Shown here in pieces: positions 27,593-36,622 of a DNA stretch of 64,000 nt; the stretch's first letter is position 1, and each line of letters begins with the position of its first letter. Where the stretch lies: assembly GCA_903893815.1 (NCBI GenBank), contig CAITNS010000043.1, forward strand, positions 124,001 through 188,000, given 5' to 3'. A program made the translations under genes and the position numbers. The stretch comes from an uncultured Bacteroidota bacterium (lineage in GTDB: Bacteria; Bacteroidota; Bacteroidia; B-17B0; Aurantibacillaceae). The notes beneath the pieces are model-generated. The model saw only the letters and a program-made list of their open reading frames with translations, did not search any database and was not told the origin of the DNA.

Positions 27593-28072
27593 ATGGTAGG
27601 TATTATAATGGGAAGCATTAGTGATTTAAAAATCATGAATGATGCAGCAGATTTTTTAAAGAAAATGGGTATTCCTCACGAGGTAACGATTGTATCTGCT
27701 CATCGTACTCCAGAGCGTATGTTTGATTACGCAAAGAATGCTCACTCAAAAGGCTTTAAAGTTATTATTGCTGGAGCGGGTGGAGCAGCACATTTACCAG
27801 GCATGGTAGCTTCTTTAACGCCATTACCAGTTATTGGTGTTCCTGTAAAATCAAGTAACTCAATTGATGGTTGGGATTCATTATTATCTATTGTACAAAT
27901 GCCAAATGGCGTTCCTGTTGCAACAGTGGCAGTAAATGCTGCTCAAAATGCAGGAATATTAGCGGCTCAAATTTTAGGTTGCCAAGACAAAGCTATTTTT
28001 GATAAACTTGTTTTATTTAAAGAAGAGCTAAAAGAAAAGGTAATGAAGAGCTTGGACGAGATTGGGAAATAA
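27593..28072 (+). CDS. purE: N5-carboxyaminoimidazole ribonucleotide mutase
   Basis: Converts N5-CAIR from PurK to CAIR. Motifs: [18 protein letters not shown] with the active-site His, and [11 protein letters not shown], all class I PurE. The frame is open from a TTG at 27551 inside the inverted repeat, but the ATG at 27593 gives [11 protein letters not shown] and 159 residues, the usual form. The downstream gene starts three bases after the stop. Confidence 0.95.
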   Translation: MVGIIMGSISDLKIMNDAADFLKKMGIPHEVTIVSAHRTPERMFDYAKNAHSKGFKVIIAGAGGAAHLPGMVASLTPLPVIGVPVKSSNSIDGWDSLLSIVQMPNGVPVATVAVNAAQNAGILAAQILGCQDKAIFDKLVLFKEELKEKVMKSLDEIGK

Positions 28073-28074
28073 AA

Positions 28075-28530
28075 ATGAAGCGTAAATATATCATTAGAGT
28101 ACTGATTTTAATATTGTTGGTAGTCTTGATAGATTTCTCCCCTGTAATTTATTACAAAATATTTCCAGCTCAAGGCTCCTGGCCAAATTTTTATAATTAC
28201 GGCAACACAACGGCTAAAGAATTGATCGCAGAATTGGATAGAATCAAAAGCGATAAACTCAAAATAACTTATCTTCCTGACACAGCGAGAAATTCTCATT
28301 ACACTCAAGTTATCTTTTTTGATAAAAGCGACTTGAATTATTACCATACCTGGATCTTGGTTGATACAATTGAATGTAAAAATTATACCAAAATTGTTTT
28401 TGGGTACATCGGTAAATCAGATGATTATAAGTTAGGCAAATCAATTAATTTAGATTATGATCTTCTTACAAATTACTTTAAAACGAAGGCATTTGAAGAA
28501 TTAGTCATTGATAAACTTTACGTAAACTAG
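28075..28530 (+). CDS. Hypothetical membrane-anchored protein
   Basis: A 151-residue protein of unknown function. One N-terminal transmembrane segment (about residues 6-25, IIRVLILILLVVLIDFSPVIYY) is followed by a soluble domain with alternating beta strands (KLKITYLPDT, TQVIFFDKSD, TKIVFGYIG). No cysteine motif or catalytic pattern is recognised. It lies two bases behind purE and so is probably co-transcribed, but a role in purine synthesis is not implied. Confidence 0.6.
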   Translation: MKRKYIIRVLILILLVVLIDFSPVIYYKIFPAQGSWPNFYNYGNTTAKELIAELDRIKSDKLKITYLPDTARNSHYTQVIFFDKSDLNYYHTWILVDTIECKNYTKIVFGYIGKSDDYKLGKSINLDYDLLTNYFKTKAFEELVIDKLYVN

Positions 28531-28540
28531 TCTTGGGTGT

Positions 28541-28930
28541 TTATTTCCCTTCTGCCAAAAACTCCATTTTCCCTAAAGTCTCCATTAATTGAAGCATACT
28601 TTTTTCGATGGTAGCGTATTCTAATTCTTCATTACTCAAACAAATAAACATAATGTCTAGCTTTTGAGTTTTTAGGGCTTCATATAATGTATGCTTGTTG
28701 AGGCGGTACACTTCGCGCATGCGGCGCTTTATGTCATTTCGTTTGTTGGCCCGTTTATGTTTCTTTTTAGGAACTACAAACATCGCTCTTACAGGAAATG
28801 GGCTTTCAAACACTGCTTTCTTATAAATTAATTTAAAAGGAAATTGATTTTTTGATTTACCATTGGCAAATAAATCGTCGATAGCTTTTTTGCTACACAA
28901 ACGTTCTATTTTAGTAAAGGTAAAATCCAT
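28541..28930 (-). CDS. rnpA: Ribonuclease P protein component
   Basis: Protein subunit of RNase P that helps the RNA subunit remove 5' leaders of pre-tRNAs. The 129 residues include the family RNA-binding segment KRANKRNDIKRRMREVYRL and the F-KLIYKK N-terminal strand. The frame extends to 28966, but the ATG at 28930 (MDFTFTKIERL) gives the usual start. rpmH and yidC are not adjacent. It converges with the gene at 28075, with ten bases between stop codons. Confidence 0.9.
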   Translation of the reverse strand: MDFTFTKIERLCSKKAIDDLFANGKSKNQFPFKLIYKKAVFESPFPVRAMFVVPKKKHKRANKRNDIKRRMREVYRLNKHTLYEALKTQKLDIMFICLSNEELEYATIEKSMLQLMETLGKMEFLAEGK

Positions 28931-28960
28931 GAATTGATAGGTTAAAAGTAAGGTATTTTT

Positions 28961-29100
28961 AACCACATAGATACATAGAAATGGAGAACAAAAAAGTTCA
29001 ATATAGAAAACTTTGTTTTAACATAGAGTCCTATGCAACAGCTACGCTGTCTATTTTATCCTTTAGCTTATCTTGAATAAACCTATGTTTCTATGTGGTT
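28961..29100. repeat. MITE-like inverted-repeat element, copy A
   Basis: 140 bases. It starts aaccacatagatacatagaa and ends acctatgtttctatgtggtt, its near complement. No coding sequence inside. Same family as the elements at 29143 and 58189. Confidence 0.75.
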
Positions 29101-29142
29101 ATTTTTTTATTTCATTTTTATCCTTGTTTGCCTTAAGTCGGG

Positions 29143-29281
29143 CACATAGGCACATAGTTTTTTTAATTTGAGAAATGTAATAATGTCTAGTTAAAGCTTT
29201 GCTTCAAACATAGTAACTATGTGAAAAACGTCGTTTCTTGAAACTCCTTTTGCTGTTATGATTATCTATGTATCTATGTGG
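29143..29281. repeat. MITE-like inverted-repeat element, copy B
   Basis: 139 bases between cacataggcacatag and ctatgtatctatgtg. The interior contains tctagttaaagctttgcttc, partly like copy C at 58189. It is only 42 bases from copy A. Confidence 0.7.
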
Positions 29282-29314
29282 CTAAATTAACCTAACAATA
29301 GAAAATAAAACATA

Positions 29315-30589
29315 CTAACGTTTGTTTGCTTCCTTGATGTACTCATCCAAAGCACCCGACATACTTGGGTTTTTAGGATTAGGCGCATAAATATCTAAAC
29401 GGTAACCGTGTTTTTTTAATGTATTTGCCGCAGCAGCGCCAAAACATGCAATACGCGTATTACCTTGTTTAAAGTTAGGGAAATTTTGCTTTAACGAATT
29501 AATACCTGCAGGAGTAAAAAATGCTAATACATCATAGTCGTTTAAATTTTTAATATCCGATAAATCAGCACTCACAGTTCTGTACAATACAGCTTTTGTG
29601 TACTTAATATTGATAGCATCTAAAAATTCACATATTTGTTCTTTGTGAACATCAGCTGCAGGTAATAAAAATTTCTCTTCTCTGTTTTTTCTAATGACAT
29701 CTACTAAATCTTGAATTGTTTGATGTCCGAAGAAAATTTTACGTTTACGGTATTGAATATATTTTTGCAGATAGTAAGCTGTTGCCTCGTTAATACAGAA
29801 GTATTTCATTGATTCGGGAACAGTTACACGCATTTCGTTACACATTCTAAAATAATGGTCAACTGCCATACGGCTAGTTAAAATTACCGCTTTATGTTCT
29901 AAAATATCAATACGTTGCGATCTAAAATCTTTTACAGGAATACCTTCTATTTTAATAAACTGACGAAACGTTTCAATTAAATTATATTTTTTTGAAAGTT
30001 CGTAATAAGGATTTTTATCATTCTCAGGTTTAGGTTGAGAAATTAATATAGTTTTAACTTTATGTTTAGGGTAATTAGATACTTCAATAACAGGTTGAGG
30101 TGTTACGACTACTAATTGTTTTTTTGTTTTAACCCCAACTTTTACAAATTTTTCGGTACTTGTACTTGGTAATTCTGCTTTTGGCGCAGTATTTTTTGCA
30201 GCCACAGGAGCTTTTACAATAACTGGAGCACTTTCTTTTTTTGCTTTTTTAGCAACAGGAGTAGGTTTTTTAGCAACAGATGCTTTAGCTACTACTTTTT
30301 TAACCACTATCTTTTTCTTAGCAGGAACTTTAACGGTTGCTTTTTTTGCTACTGGCTTCAAAGCTTTTTTTGCTTTGGTAGCTGGAGCTTTTGCCACTGC
30401 CTTTTTAATGATTTTTTTTGCTTCGGTAGCTGTTTTTTTTGTCAAGACTGGTTTTGACACAGTTTTTTTCACGCTAGTTTTTGCTTTTTTTGAAGAAGCT
30501 GCAACTGGGCGCGCTGCCTTTTTGCTTTTGCTTGACGAAGCTACCTTTTTTGAAGACGCTTTAATAGATTTTTTTTTCTTTGTAGGCAT
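29315..30589 (-). CDS. hemD: Uroporphyrinogen-III synthase with long histone-like N-terminal tail
   Basis: Cyclises hydroxymethylbilane to uroporphyrinogen III in heme and cobalamin synthesis. Residues from about 175 to 424 are the HemD fold (KVKTILISQPKP, FIKIEGIP, AVILTSRMAVDHYF, DVLAFFTPAGINSL, IACFGAAAANTLKKHGYRLDIYAP). Residues 1 to about 150 form a low-complexity Lys/Ala/Pro/Val tail with KKA and PAKK repeats, like histone H1 tails. No in-frame ATG lies between the tail and the enzyme domain, so the tail is probably translated. HemD is normally about 250 residues. The DUF4271 gene lies just upstream, as in other Bacteroidota. Confidence 0.85.
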   Translation of the reverse strand: MPTKKKKSIKASSKKVASSSKSKKAARPVAASSKKAKTSVKKTVSKPVLTKKTATEAKKIIKKAVAKAPATKAKKALKPVAKKATVKVPAKKKIVVKKVVAKASVAKKPTPVAKKAKKESAPVIVKAPVAAKNTAPKAELPSTSTEKFVKVGVKTKKQLVVVTPQPVIEVSNYPKHKVKTILISQPKPENDKNPYYELSKKYNLIETFRQFIKIEGIPVKDFRSQRIDILEHKAVILTSRMAVDHYFRMCNEMRVTVPESMKYFCINEATAYYLQKYIQYRKRKIFFGHQTIQDLVDVIRKNREEKFLLPAADVHKEQICEFLDAINIKYTKAVLYRTVSADLSDIKNLNDYDVLAFFTPAGINSLKQNFPNFKQGNTRIACFGAAAANTLKKHGYRLDIYAPNPKNPSMSGALDEYIKEANKR

Positions 30590-30603
30590 ATAAAAATCGA
30601 CGC

Positions 30604-31386
30604 TTAAAAATTAACTAAAAGAAATTTTATCAATACTAACATTGGTAAAATTTCCAAGGCACAAAGGTACAAAAAAATATAGAGAATTCCTATGCTTTGT
30701 TCGGTGGTTGAGATAATAAAGCCTCTAAACATTCTTAAACCGTAAAATCCAGCACAAATAATCAACGCTGGGTATAGAAACCACTCGGCTGGGTATTTTG
30801 TAAATTGCAGGCAAATAATTAAGGGAAAGATAACAATGCCTATGGTTTGAGCAAAAACAAACACATTAAACAAATATTCCCTCGATAATTCGTTGTTGGA
30901 TGAAACAAAGGCTAAAACAAAATTGGCTAAAAATTTAACCAAATAAACAAGGCTTACAACCATTACAAAAAAGCCATATTGTTGTAAGTGAGAGTAATCA
31001 TAGAGTATAAGTCCAAAGTATTGATTAGTGAATTGGATTAAAAAGGCTACAACCAATATAAAACCAATTCCTAATAAAATAGACAACCTTTTGGTGAGTT
31101 TAAATTCCTCTCTAAACAGTTGTTTAGATTCTTGAAGACTAAATACAGAAGTAAAAACTTTCAATATTTTTCTGGGTTCAGAAACTCGTATTAAAACATA
31201 GATTGAAAAAATAACAAACAAAACAACGCCTTGCCAATATGTTGACTCAGTAATTTTGAGCATGGGAGTTGAGTGAACAATTTTAAGGGAATGTCCTGAA
31301 AACACAGATGGATAATATTCTGTGTGTATCCCTTTTAATTTTAAAGAGTCGTTTTCTGTATGTAAAATAGAATCCTGTTTGCTCAC
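30604..31386 (-). CDS. DUF4271 integral membrane protein
   Basis: A 260-residue membrane protein with an N-terminal soluble segment (about 1-50) and six or so hydrophobic helices (GVVLFVIFSIYVLI, SILLGIGFILVVAFLI, FFVMVVSLVYLV, LLIFPLIICL-type, LYIFLYLCALEILPMLVLI). It matches DUF4271, which in many Bacteroidota precedes hemD; 14 bases separate them here. Function unknown; the stable pairing hints at a link with heme synthesis or membrane placement. The start is a GTG. Confidence 0.8.
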   Translation of the reverse strand: MSKQDSILHTENDSLKLKGIHTEYYPSVFSGHSLKIVHSTPMLKITESTYWQGVVLFVIFSIYVLIRVSEPRKILKVFTSVFSLQESKQLFREEFKLTKRLSILLGIGFILVVAFLIQFTNQYFGLILYDYSHLQQYGFFVMVVSLVYLVKFLANFVLAFVSSNNELSREYLFNVFVFAQTIGIVIFPLIICLQFTKYPAEWFLYPALIICAGFYGLRMFRGFIISTTEQSIGILYIFLYLCALEILPMLVLIKFLLVNF

Positions 31387-31536
31387 AAAAGTTACATTTA
31401 GTTGTAAAATCTGATTATAAACTAAAGTTTAAGTATTGATTTTTCAACTGTCAAATATAAAAAATTTTAACGCAGACCAATAGGACTGTTGACAGATGTT
31501 TTAAGCAGTTATTCCCAATTTAGCAGGATTTTGCGA

Positions 31537-32571
31537 CTATTGATTTAAGTATTTAGTGATGAGTTGAGGTAAGCCAAAGTTGTTTAAATCTACCCGTTTT
31601 ATCTTCGATAAGGTTTTATTTGTGAGTTCTGTCTTTATATCTAGTTCATAAAACGTAGCATACAAATGCTGATGCGATAATATGTGTTTTTTGGCTGGAA
31701 TAACAGATTTTATTTTAAATTTTGAAACTAATTTTTTAAGTGCTTTATCTTTAAATACTACCTCTGCTGTCTGTGGCGCATCTGTTTCAATTAAATAAAA
31801 CTCGTATAGATTTTGCCAAATATCTTTTTCGGTTCGTTTTTGAATGTAAACGTAATTTTTGTAATTGAAGATGAAGTAATGTAAGTATCTGTTTTTTATT
31901 TTTATTTTTTTATCCTTTACAGGTAGTTGTGCAACTGTTTTATTTTGAAAGGCCAAGCATTGTGCTTGCAATGGACATTCTTCACATTTTGGATTTTGTG
32001 GTCGGCACCATAAAGCTCCAAATTCCATGATGGCGCTATTGTGCAAGGCGGGTTGCTTTTTATTTAACAACTCATCTGCCAGTAATTGAAAATCTTTTTT
32101 GCCTTGAGTAGAGTTAATAGGTGTGTCTATATTAAATAAACGAGAAAGTACTCTATAAACATTTCCATCAACCACGGCATGAGGCAAGTTATACGCAAAA
32201 GAGGATACCGCTGCTGCTGTATAATCACCAACACCTTTTAATGCTTTAATCGATTCGTAAGTGTTTGGAAACTTTCCTTTATGATTTGATTTAATAGCTT
32301 TTGCCGCTGCATGCAAATTTCTGGCTCTTGAATAATAGCCTAAACCTTGCCAAAGTCGCATCACTTTATCTTCTGGTGCGTTTGCTAAATCAACAACTGT
32401 TGGAAACGTTTCTGTAAACTTTAAATAATAATTTAAACCTTGAACAACTTGTGTTTGCTGTAAAATAATTTCTGATAACCAAATTTTATAAGGATCGCTA
32501 ATATTTCGCCAAGGCAAATCGCGTTTGTTTTTTTTGTACCAGGAAATTAGTTTATCAGATATTGGGTGCAT
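31537..32571 (-). CDS. mutY: A/G-specific adenine DNA glycosylase
   Basis: Removes adenine mispaired with 8-oxoguanine. 344 residues. Catalytic Glu34 lies in WLSEIILQQTQV. The helix-hairpin-helix is LKGVGDYTAAAV (about 111-122). Asp135 is in VVDGNVYRVLSR. Cys189, Cys196, Cys199 and Cys205 form the [4Fe-4S] loop. The C-terminal NUDIX-like domain (about 225-344) should read 8-oxoG. It is six bases downstream of the acyl-CoA ligase gene, in the same direction. Confidence 0.96.
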   Translation of the reverse strand: MHPISDKLISWYKKNKRDLPWRNISDPYKIWLSEIILQQTQVVQGLNYYLKFTETFPTVVDLANAPEDKVMRLWQGLGYYSRARNLHAAAKAIKSNHKGKFPNTYESIKALKGVGDYTAAAVSSFAYNLPHAVVDGNVYRVLSRLFNIDTPINSTQGKKDFQLLADELLNKKQPALHNSAIMEFGALWCRPQNPKCEECPLQAQCLAFQNKTVAQLPVKDKKIKIKNRYLHYFIFNYKNYVYIQKRTEKDIWQNLYEFYLIETDAPQTAEVVFKDKALKKLVSKFKIKSVIPAKKHILSHQHLYATFYELDIKTELTNKTLSKIKRVDLNNFGLPQLITKYLNQ

Positions 32572-32577
32572 TAATGA

Positions 32578-34353
32578 TTAGCTCTCTACAGCAAAAATTT
32601 TATTAATAGCGTCTATATTTTTTTCTTTAATGATTTTACGCTTTAAACTCATTTTTGGCGTTAATTCTCCTCCTTCAATGCTCCATTCTTTACTTAAAAT
32701 CCCTACACGTTTTAATTGTTCATATGGCGCTAACGTTTTATTCATCACTTTAACGTGATCGTTAATGATTTTTTTTAATTCTTCGTGAGCACTCATTTCT
32801 TCGTTGTTAGTCCAAGTAATATTATGGTCTTTGCAATACTCTTTAAAGTTAACAAATGAAGGAACGATAATAGCGGAGGCAAATTTTTGATTTTCGCCAA
32901 CCACCATACTTTGTTCTACAAAACGGCATTCTTTAATTTTGTTTTCAATCATTAAAGGAGCAATGTACTTTCCGGAACTTGTTTTAAAAATCTCTTTTTT
33001 TCTATCTGTAATTTTCAAGAAACGCCCTTCTATAAAAGTACCAACATCTCCTGTGTGAAACCAACCTTCGCTGTCCATTACTTCTGCAGTAGCTTCTGGA
33101 TTCTTGAAGTAGCCCAACATTAAATTAGGTCCTTTCACTAATATCTCACCATCTTCTTCAGCAATTTTTACATCTACACCGCTAATTACAGGGCCACAAG
33201 TTCCAATACGGATATTATCTTCTCCGTATCTATTTACACTTACAACCACACAGGTTTCTGTTAAGCCATAACCTTGTAAGCATACAATATTGGCACATAA
33301 AAAAATACGTTCTAATTTTGGATTTAATGCTGCCCCACCTGAGGCTATACAAACTAAATTGCCGCCAACTGCTTCGCGCCATTTACTAAACACGAGTTTA
33401 TCAGCAATTTTATGTTGAATTTTATACCACAAACTGTTTTTATTATTAAGTTCGTAAGTATTAGCAATGCGCATACTCCAATCAAAAATTTTACGTTTAA
33501 AGCCTGTCAATTTTTCGCCAGTAGCGGTAATTTTTTCATATACGCGTTCAATTAAACGAGGTACTGAAACAAATATTTGAGGTTTTATTTCTTTTAAATT
33601 ATCACCAATCGTTTCTAAGCCTTCGGCATAATAAATAGAAATTCCTTTATATAAATATAAAGTGCTCACCATTCTTTCGTACACATGATTTAGCGGCAAA
33701 AAGCTCAAGGCTTTCCAGGTGCTTTGAAATGGAGCAAATCCTTGGCAAGCAGTCACATTCGACACTAAATTATGATGCGTAATCATTACTCCCTTTGGTG
33801 TTCCTGTTGTTCCTGATGTATAAAGGATAGTTAAAAGGTTGCTTGGTAAGATTGCTTTTTTTGTTTCAGCTAATTTTTGAGGGTTGGCGTTTTGTTCCCC
33901 TAATTTTATAAAATCAGCAAAAGACATGACGCCATCAATAGGATTAAAACTAATAATGTGTTTTACATTCGGAATTTCTTTTTCAATCGCAACTAATTTC
34001 GCATAAATGGATTTATCAGAAATAAAAATGGTGGTTACTTCACCATGATTTAGTATAAACGTTAAGTCAGTATTACTAATTGTTGGAAAAACTGGAACTG
34101 TTACAAGATTAGCTTGCTGGGAACCGTAGTCGCAAAAGTTCCACTCAGGACGGTTGTTTGAAATAATGGCAACTTTATCTTTTTCGGTTAGTCCAAGCGA
34201 CATTAAGCCATAACTTACAGAGTTAGTTTTGGTAATTAAATCGTCGCTACTATATTTTTTCCATTGTTTGTTTTCTTTGGCAGATAAAACGTCTTCTTTT
34301 TTATAAGTTGTTTTATATAGTTCTAAAATGTCAAATACACGAGTAATTTCCAT
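32578..34353 (-). CDS. Long-chain fatty acid-CoA ligase
   Basis: A 591-residue AMP-forming acyl-CoA synthetase. The phosphate loop LLTILYTSGTTGTPKGVM lies near residue 180. Further motifs are GYGLTETCVVVS, the adenylation motif GWFHTGDVG and the hinge DRKKEIFKTSSGKYIAP. It activates fatty acids for beta-oxidation or lipid synthesis; chain preference cannot be told. It resembles the FadD15 type that lacks membrane segments. It is followed by mutY. Confidence 0.93.
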   Translation of the reverse strand: MEITRVFDILELYKTTYKKEDVLSAKENKQWKKYSSDDLITKTNSVSYGLMSLGLTEKDKVAIISNNRPEWNFCDYGSQQANLVTVPVFPTISNTDLTFILNHGEVTTIFISDKSIYAKLVAIEKEIPNVKHIISFNPIDGVMSFADFIKLGEQNANPQKLAETKKAILPSNLLTILYTSGTTGTPKGVMITHHNLVSNVTACQGFAPFQSTWKALSFLPLNHVYERMVSTLYLYKGISIYYAEGLETIGDNLKEIKPQIFVSVPRLIERVYEKITATGEKLTGFKRKIFDWSMRIANTYELNNKNSLWYKIQHKIADKLVFSKWREAVGGNLVCIASGGAALNPKLERIFLCANIVCLQGYGLTETCVVVSVNRYGEDNIRIGTCGPVISGVDVKIAEEDGEILVKGPNLMLGYFKNPEATAEVMDSEGWFHTGDVGTFIEGRFLKITDRKKEIFKTSSGKYIAPLMIENKIKECRFVEQSMVVGENQKFASAIIVPSFVNFKEYCKDHNITWTNNEEMSAHEELKKIINDHVKVMNKTLAPYEQLKRVGILSKEWSIEGGELTPKMSLKRKIIKEKNIDAINKIFAVES

Positions 34354-34440
34354 ATAATAGTTTAGTTTTTAGAAAGTAAAAATTAGTTGTTATTCAAAGA
34401 TTATCAAATTAAAATGAATATACAAATATGAGGCTAAAAA

Positions 34441-34917
34441 TTATTGCTCCATCAATTTAAGAATTTGATTTAAATACAATTCATCTGTTTTATTAAAGGT
34501 GCCATATTCACCACTGTCAACATCCAATACACCTATAATTTCATTTTTAGAATTATAGATTGGCAATACAATTTCTGATTTTGATAATGAGCTACAAGCA
34601 ATGTGTCCTGGAAATTTGTCTACATCGTCCACAATAATCACTTCATTGTTTTTCCATGCTGTTCCACAAACACCTTTTCCTAAATGGATGCGCGTACAAG
34701 CTACTGGCCCTTGAAATGGAGCTAACACTAATTGATTATCTTTTACTAAATAAAACCCAACCCAAAAAAAATTGAATCCATATTTTAAGGCAGCACAAAT
34801 ATTTGCCATATTGGCTATAGTGTCTGTTTCCCCATCTATTAAAGCTTTTATTTGCGGAATAATTGACTGATATTTTTCCTCCTTAGTGTTTCCTTTAATT
34901 TGAAGATCTTCTGCCAT
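34441..34917 (-). CDS. Free methionine-(R)-sulfoxide reductase (GAF domain)
   Basis: Reduces free methionine-R-sulfoxide. The 158-residue GAF-fold protein carries three cysteines, Cys74, Cys84 and Cys108, whose 10- and 24-residue spacings match those of the catalytic and resolving cysteines of E. coli fRMsr (84, 94, 118). The core motif is LVLAPFQGPVACTRIHLGKGVCG. It is divergent from the phosphatase gene at 35015, with a 97-base gap. Confidence 0.92.
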   Translation of the reverse strand: MAEDLQIKGNTKEEKYQSIIPQIKALIDGETDTIANMANICAALKYGFNFFWVGFYLVKDNQLVLAPFQGPVACTRIHLGKGVCGTAWKNNEVIIVDDVDKFPGHIACSSLSKSEIVLPIYNSKNEIIGVLDVDSGEYGTFNKTDELYLNQILKLMEQ

Positions 34918-35014
34918 TGATAATGTATTGTTTGTGGTTAAGTAAATTTGATTATTTTTATATACAAATATAGTAGTAAATAGTTTGCTACATTTCTTAA
35001 TTTTTTACTGATTG

Positions 35015-36010
35015 ATGCTTTTAAAATTTGTACAATTAAATATTGCTGTCTCATACGAGATAGGTATTACAGAAATATTAATATTTTTTGCATTGATAGC
35101 TTTTGTATTATTTAAACTAAGAGACAAACGTTTAAAAAAAGCAAAAAACGAGTTAGAGAGAGTTGTTGAAGAACGCACGGCTGCTTTAAAACACAAGGAG
35201 CAAGAAGTGATGGATAGTATTAGGTATGCATTAAGAATTCAACTATCTATAATTCCTACTCAGCAACATGTAAAGTCTCTTTTGCCAAAAAGTATGATTT
35301 ATTATTGTCCAAAAGATATTGTGAGTGGTGATTTTTATTGGGTAGATGAATCGGAAGATAAAGTGTTTTTTGCAGCGGTAGATTGTACAGGGCACGGTGT
35401 GCCAGGAGCCATGATGAGTGTAATAGGTTTAAAATTATTAAATCAAGCGGTTCAGGATAAAAAGTTAGTCATACCGGCTGATATATTACAGTATATTGAT
35501 ACGGGAGTAAATGATACGTTGAGACAGTCTTATGACCCAAATGCGGTGAAAGATGGAATGGATTTAGCGTTGTGCAGTTTGGATTATAAAACGTTAACAC
35601 TAAAGTATGCTGGAGTATTTAATTCGTTATGGATTTTAAGAAAAAATGTATTATCAAGCTATAAGGTAACTTCTGACAGAGAGGTTTTTTATGGAACGGA
35701 TTTATTAGAAATTAAACCTGATAAATGTTATATAGGAAATAATAAAAATGGTGTTGCCGATATATTTACAAATCATACGATTCAATTGCAAAAAGATGAT
35801 TGTGTTTATATTTTTACAGACGGCTACGCGGATCAATTTGGAGGACCAAAAGGTAAAAAGTTTAAATACAATAAATTTAAAGATATTTTAATTCAGTCGG
35901 CACATTTGCCTATCGATGATCAGTATAATGCTCTTAACAAAGCATTTTTAGATTGGAAAGGTAATCAGGAACAAGTGGATGATGTATTAGTAATTGGCGT
36001 GAAGATTTAA
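35015..36010 (+). CDS. Membrane-anchored SpoIIE-type (PP2C) phosphatase
   Basis: A 331-residue protein with one N-terminal transmembrane helix (about 10-32, GITEILIFFALIAFVLF), a short basic coiled coil (KLRDKRLKKAKNELERVVEERTAALKHKEQEV), and a SpoIIE/RsbU Ser/Thr phosphatase domain. The metal-binding motifs are SGDFYWVDE, AAVDCTGHGVPGAMMS, and IFTDGYADQFGG at the end. These enzymes act on anti-sigma antagonist or partner-switching systems; no partner gene is next to it. The ATG at 35015 follows an in-frame TTG at 35012. The next gene overlaps its stop by one base (TAATG). Confidence 0.9.
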   Translation: MLLKFVQLNIAVSYEIGITEILIFFALIAFVLFKLRDKRLKKAKNELERVVEERTAALKHKEQEVMDSIRYALRIQLSIIPTQQHVKSLLPKSMIYYCPKDIVSGDFYWVDESEDKVFFAAVDCTGHGVPGAMMSVIGLKLLNQAVQDKKLVIPADILQYIDTGVNDTLRQSYDPNAVKDGMDLALCSLDYKTLTLKYAGVFNSLWILRKNVLSSYKVTSDREVFYGTDLLEIKPDKCYIGNNKNGVADIFTNHTIQLQKDDCVYIFTDGYADQFGGPKGKKFKYNKFKDILIQSAHLPIDDQYNALNKAFLDWKGNQEQVDDVLVIGVKI

Positions 36011-36552
36011 TGTTACAAAAATATTTCATTGCCATAGTTCCTCCCGAACCCTTATTGTCTGAGATTCAAAACATCAAGCAATCTATTTCTGATAATTACC
36101 AGTCAAAAGGAGCCCTGCGTTCTCCGGGACATATTACTCTTCACATGCCTTTTTCTTTTGATGAAAGTAAAGAGAATAAATTAATTGACTGCTTGAGTGA
36201 TTTTAAATTTAAAACACAATTTCCAATTTCCTTAAATAACTACGATTGTTTTGAGCCTCGCGTTATTTTTATTAATGTTGAAGAACAAACTGAATTGTTT
36301 GATTTGCAAAGGCAATTGGTGAGTCATGTAAAACGTCATTTGAATATTTTTAACCAATCAGATGATATGCGTGGCTTTCATCCACATATTACTATTGCTT
36401 TTAGAGATTTGAAAAAAGGTGTGTTTTATAAAATATGGGAAACTTTTAAGGGTAAATTGTACTACAAATCTTTTTCTTGTCATTCCTTCTGTTTATTAAA
36501 GTATAATGATGAGAGATGGGAAGTGCATAAAGAGTTTCTTTTTAAAACATAA
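36010..36552 (+). CDS. 2H phosphoesterase / 2'-5' RNA ligase-like protein
   Basis: A 180-residue 2H-superfamily protein. Both His motifs are present: GHITLHMPF (about residue 43) and PHITIAF (about residue 127), the HxT pairs that form the active site. Family members hydrolyse or ligate 2',5'- or cyclic phosphates in RNA; the actual substrate is unknown. Translation is probably coupled to the phosphatase gene through the ATG-TAA overlap. Confidence 0.85.
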   Translation: MLQKYFIAIVPPEPLLSEIQNIKQSISDNYQSKGALRSPGHITLHMPFSFDESKENKLIDCLSDFKFKTQFPISLNNYDCFEPRVIFINVEEQTELFDLQRQLVSHVKRHLNIFNQSDDMRGFHPHITIAFRDLKKGVFYKIWETFKGKLYYKSFSCHSFCLLKYNDERWEVHKEFLFKT

Positions 36553-36622
36553 TAGTTATATCTTAGCATTTGGCGATAAACTTTTCAAATAGTTATCTAT
36601 TTATTAATTTTTAGTTTTTGTT

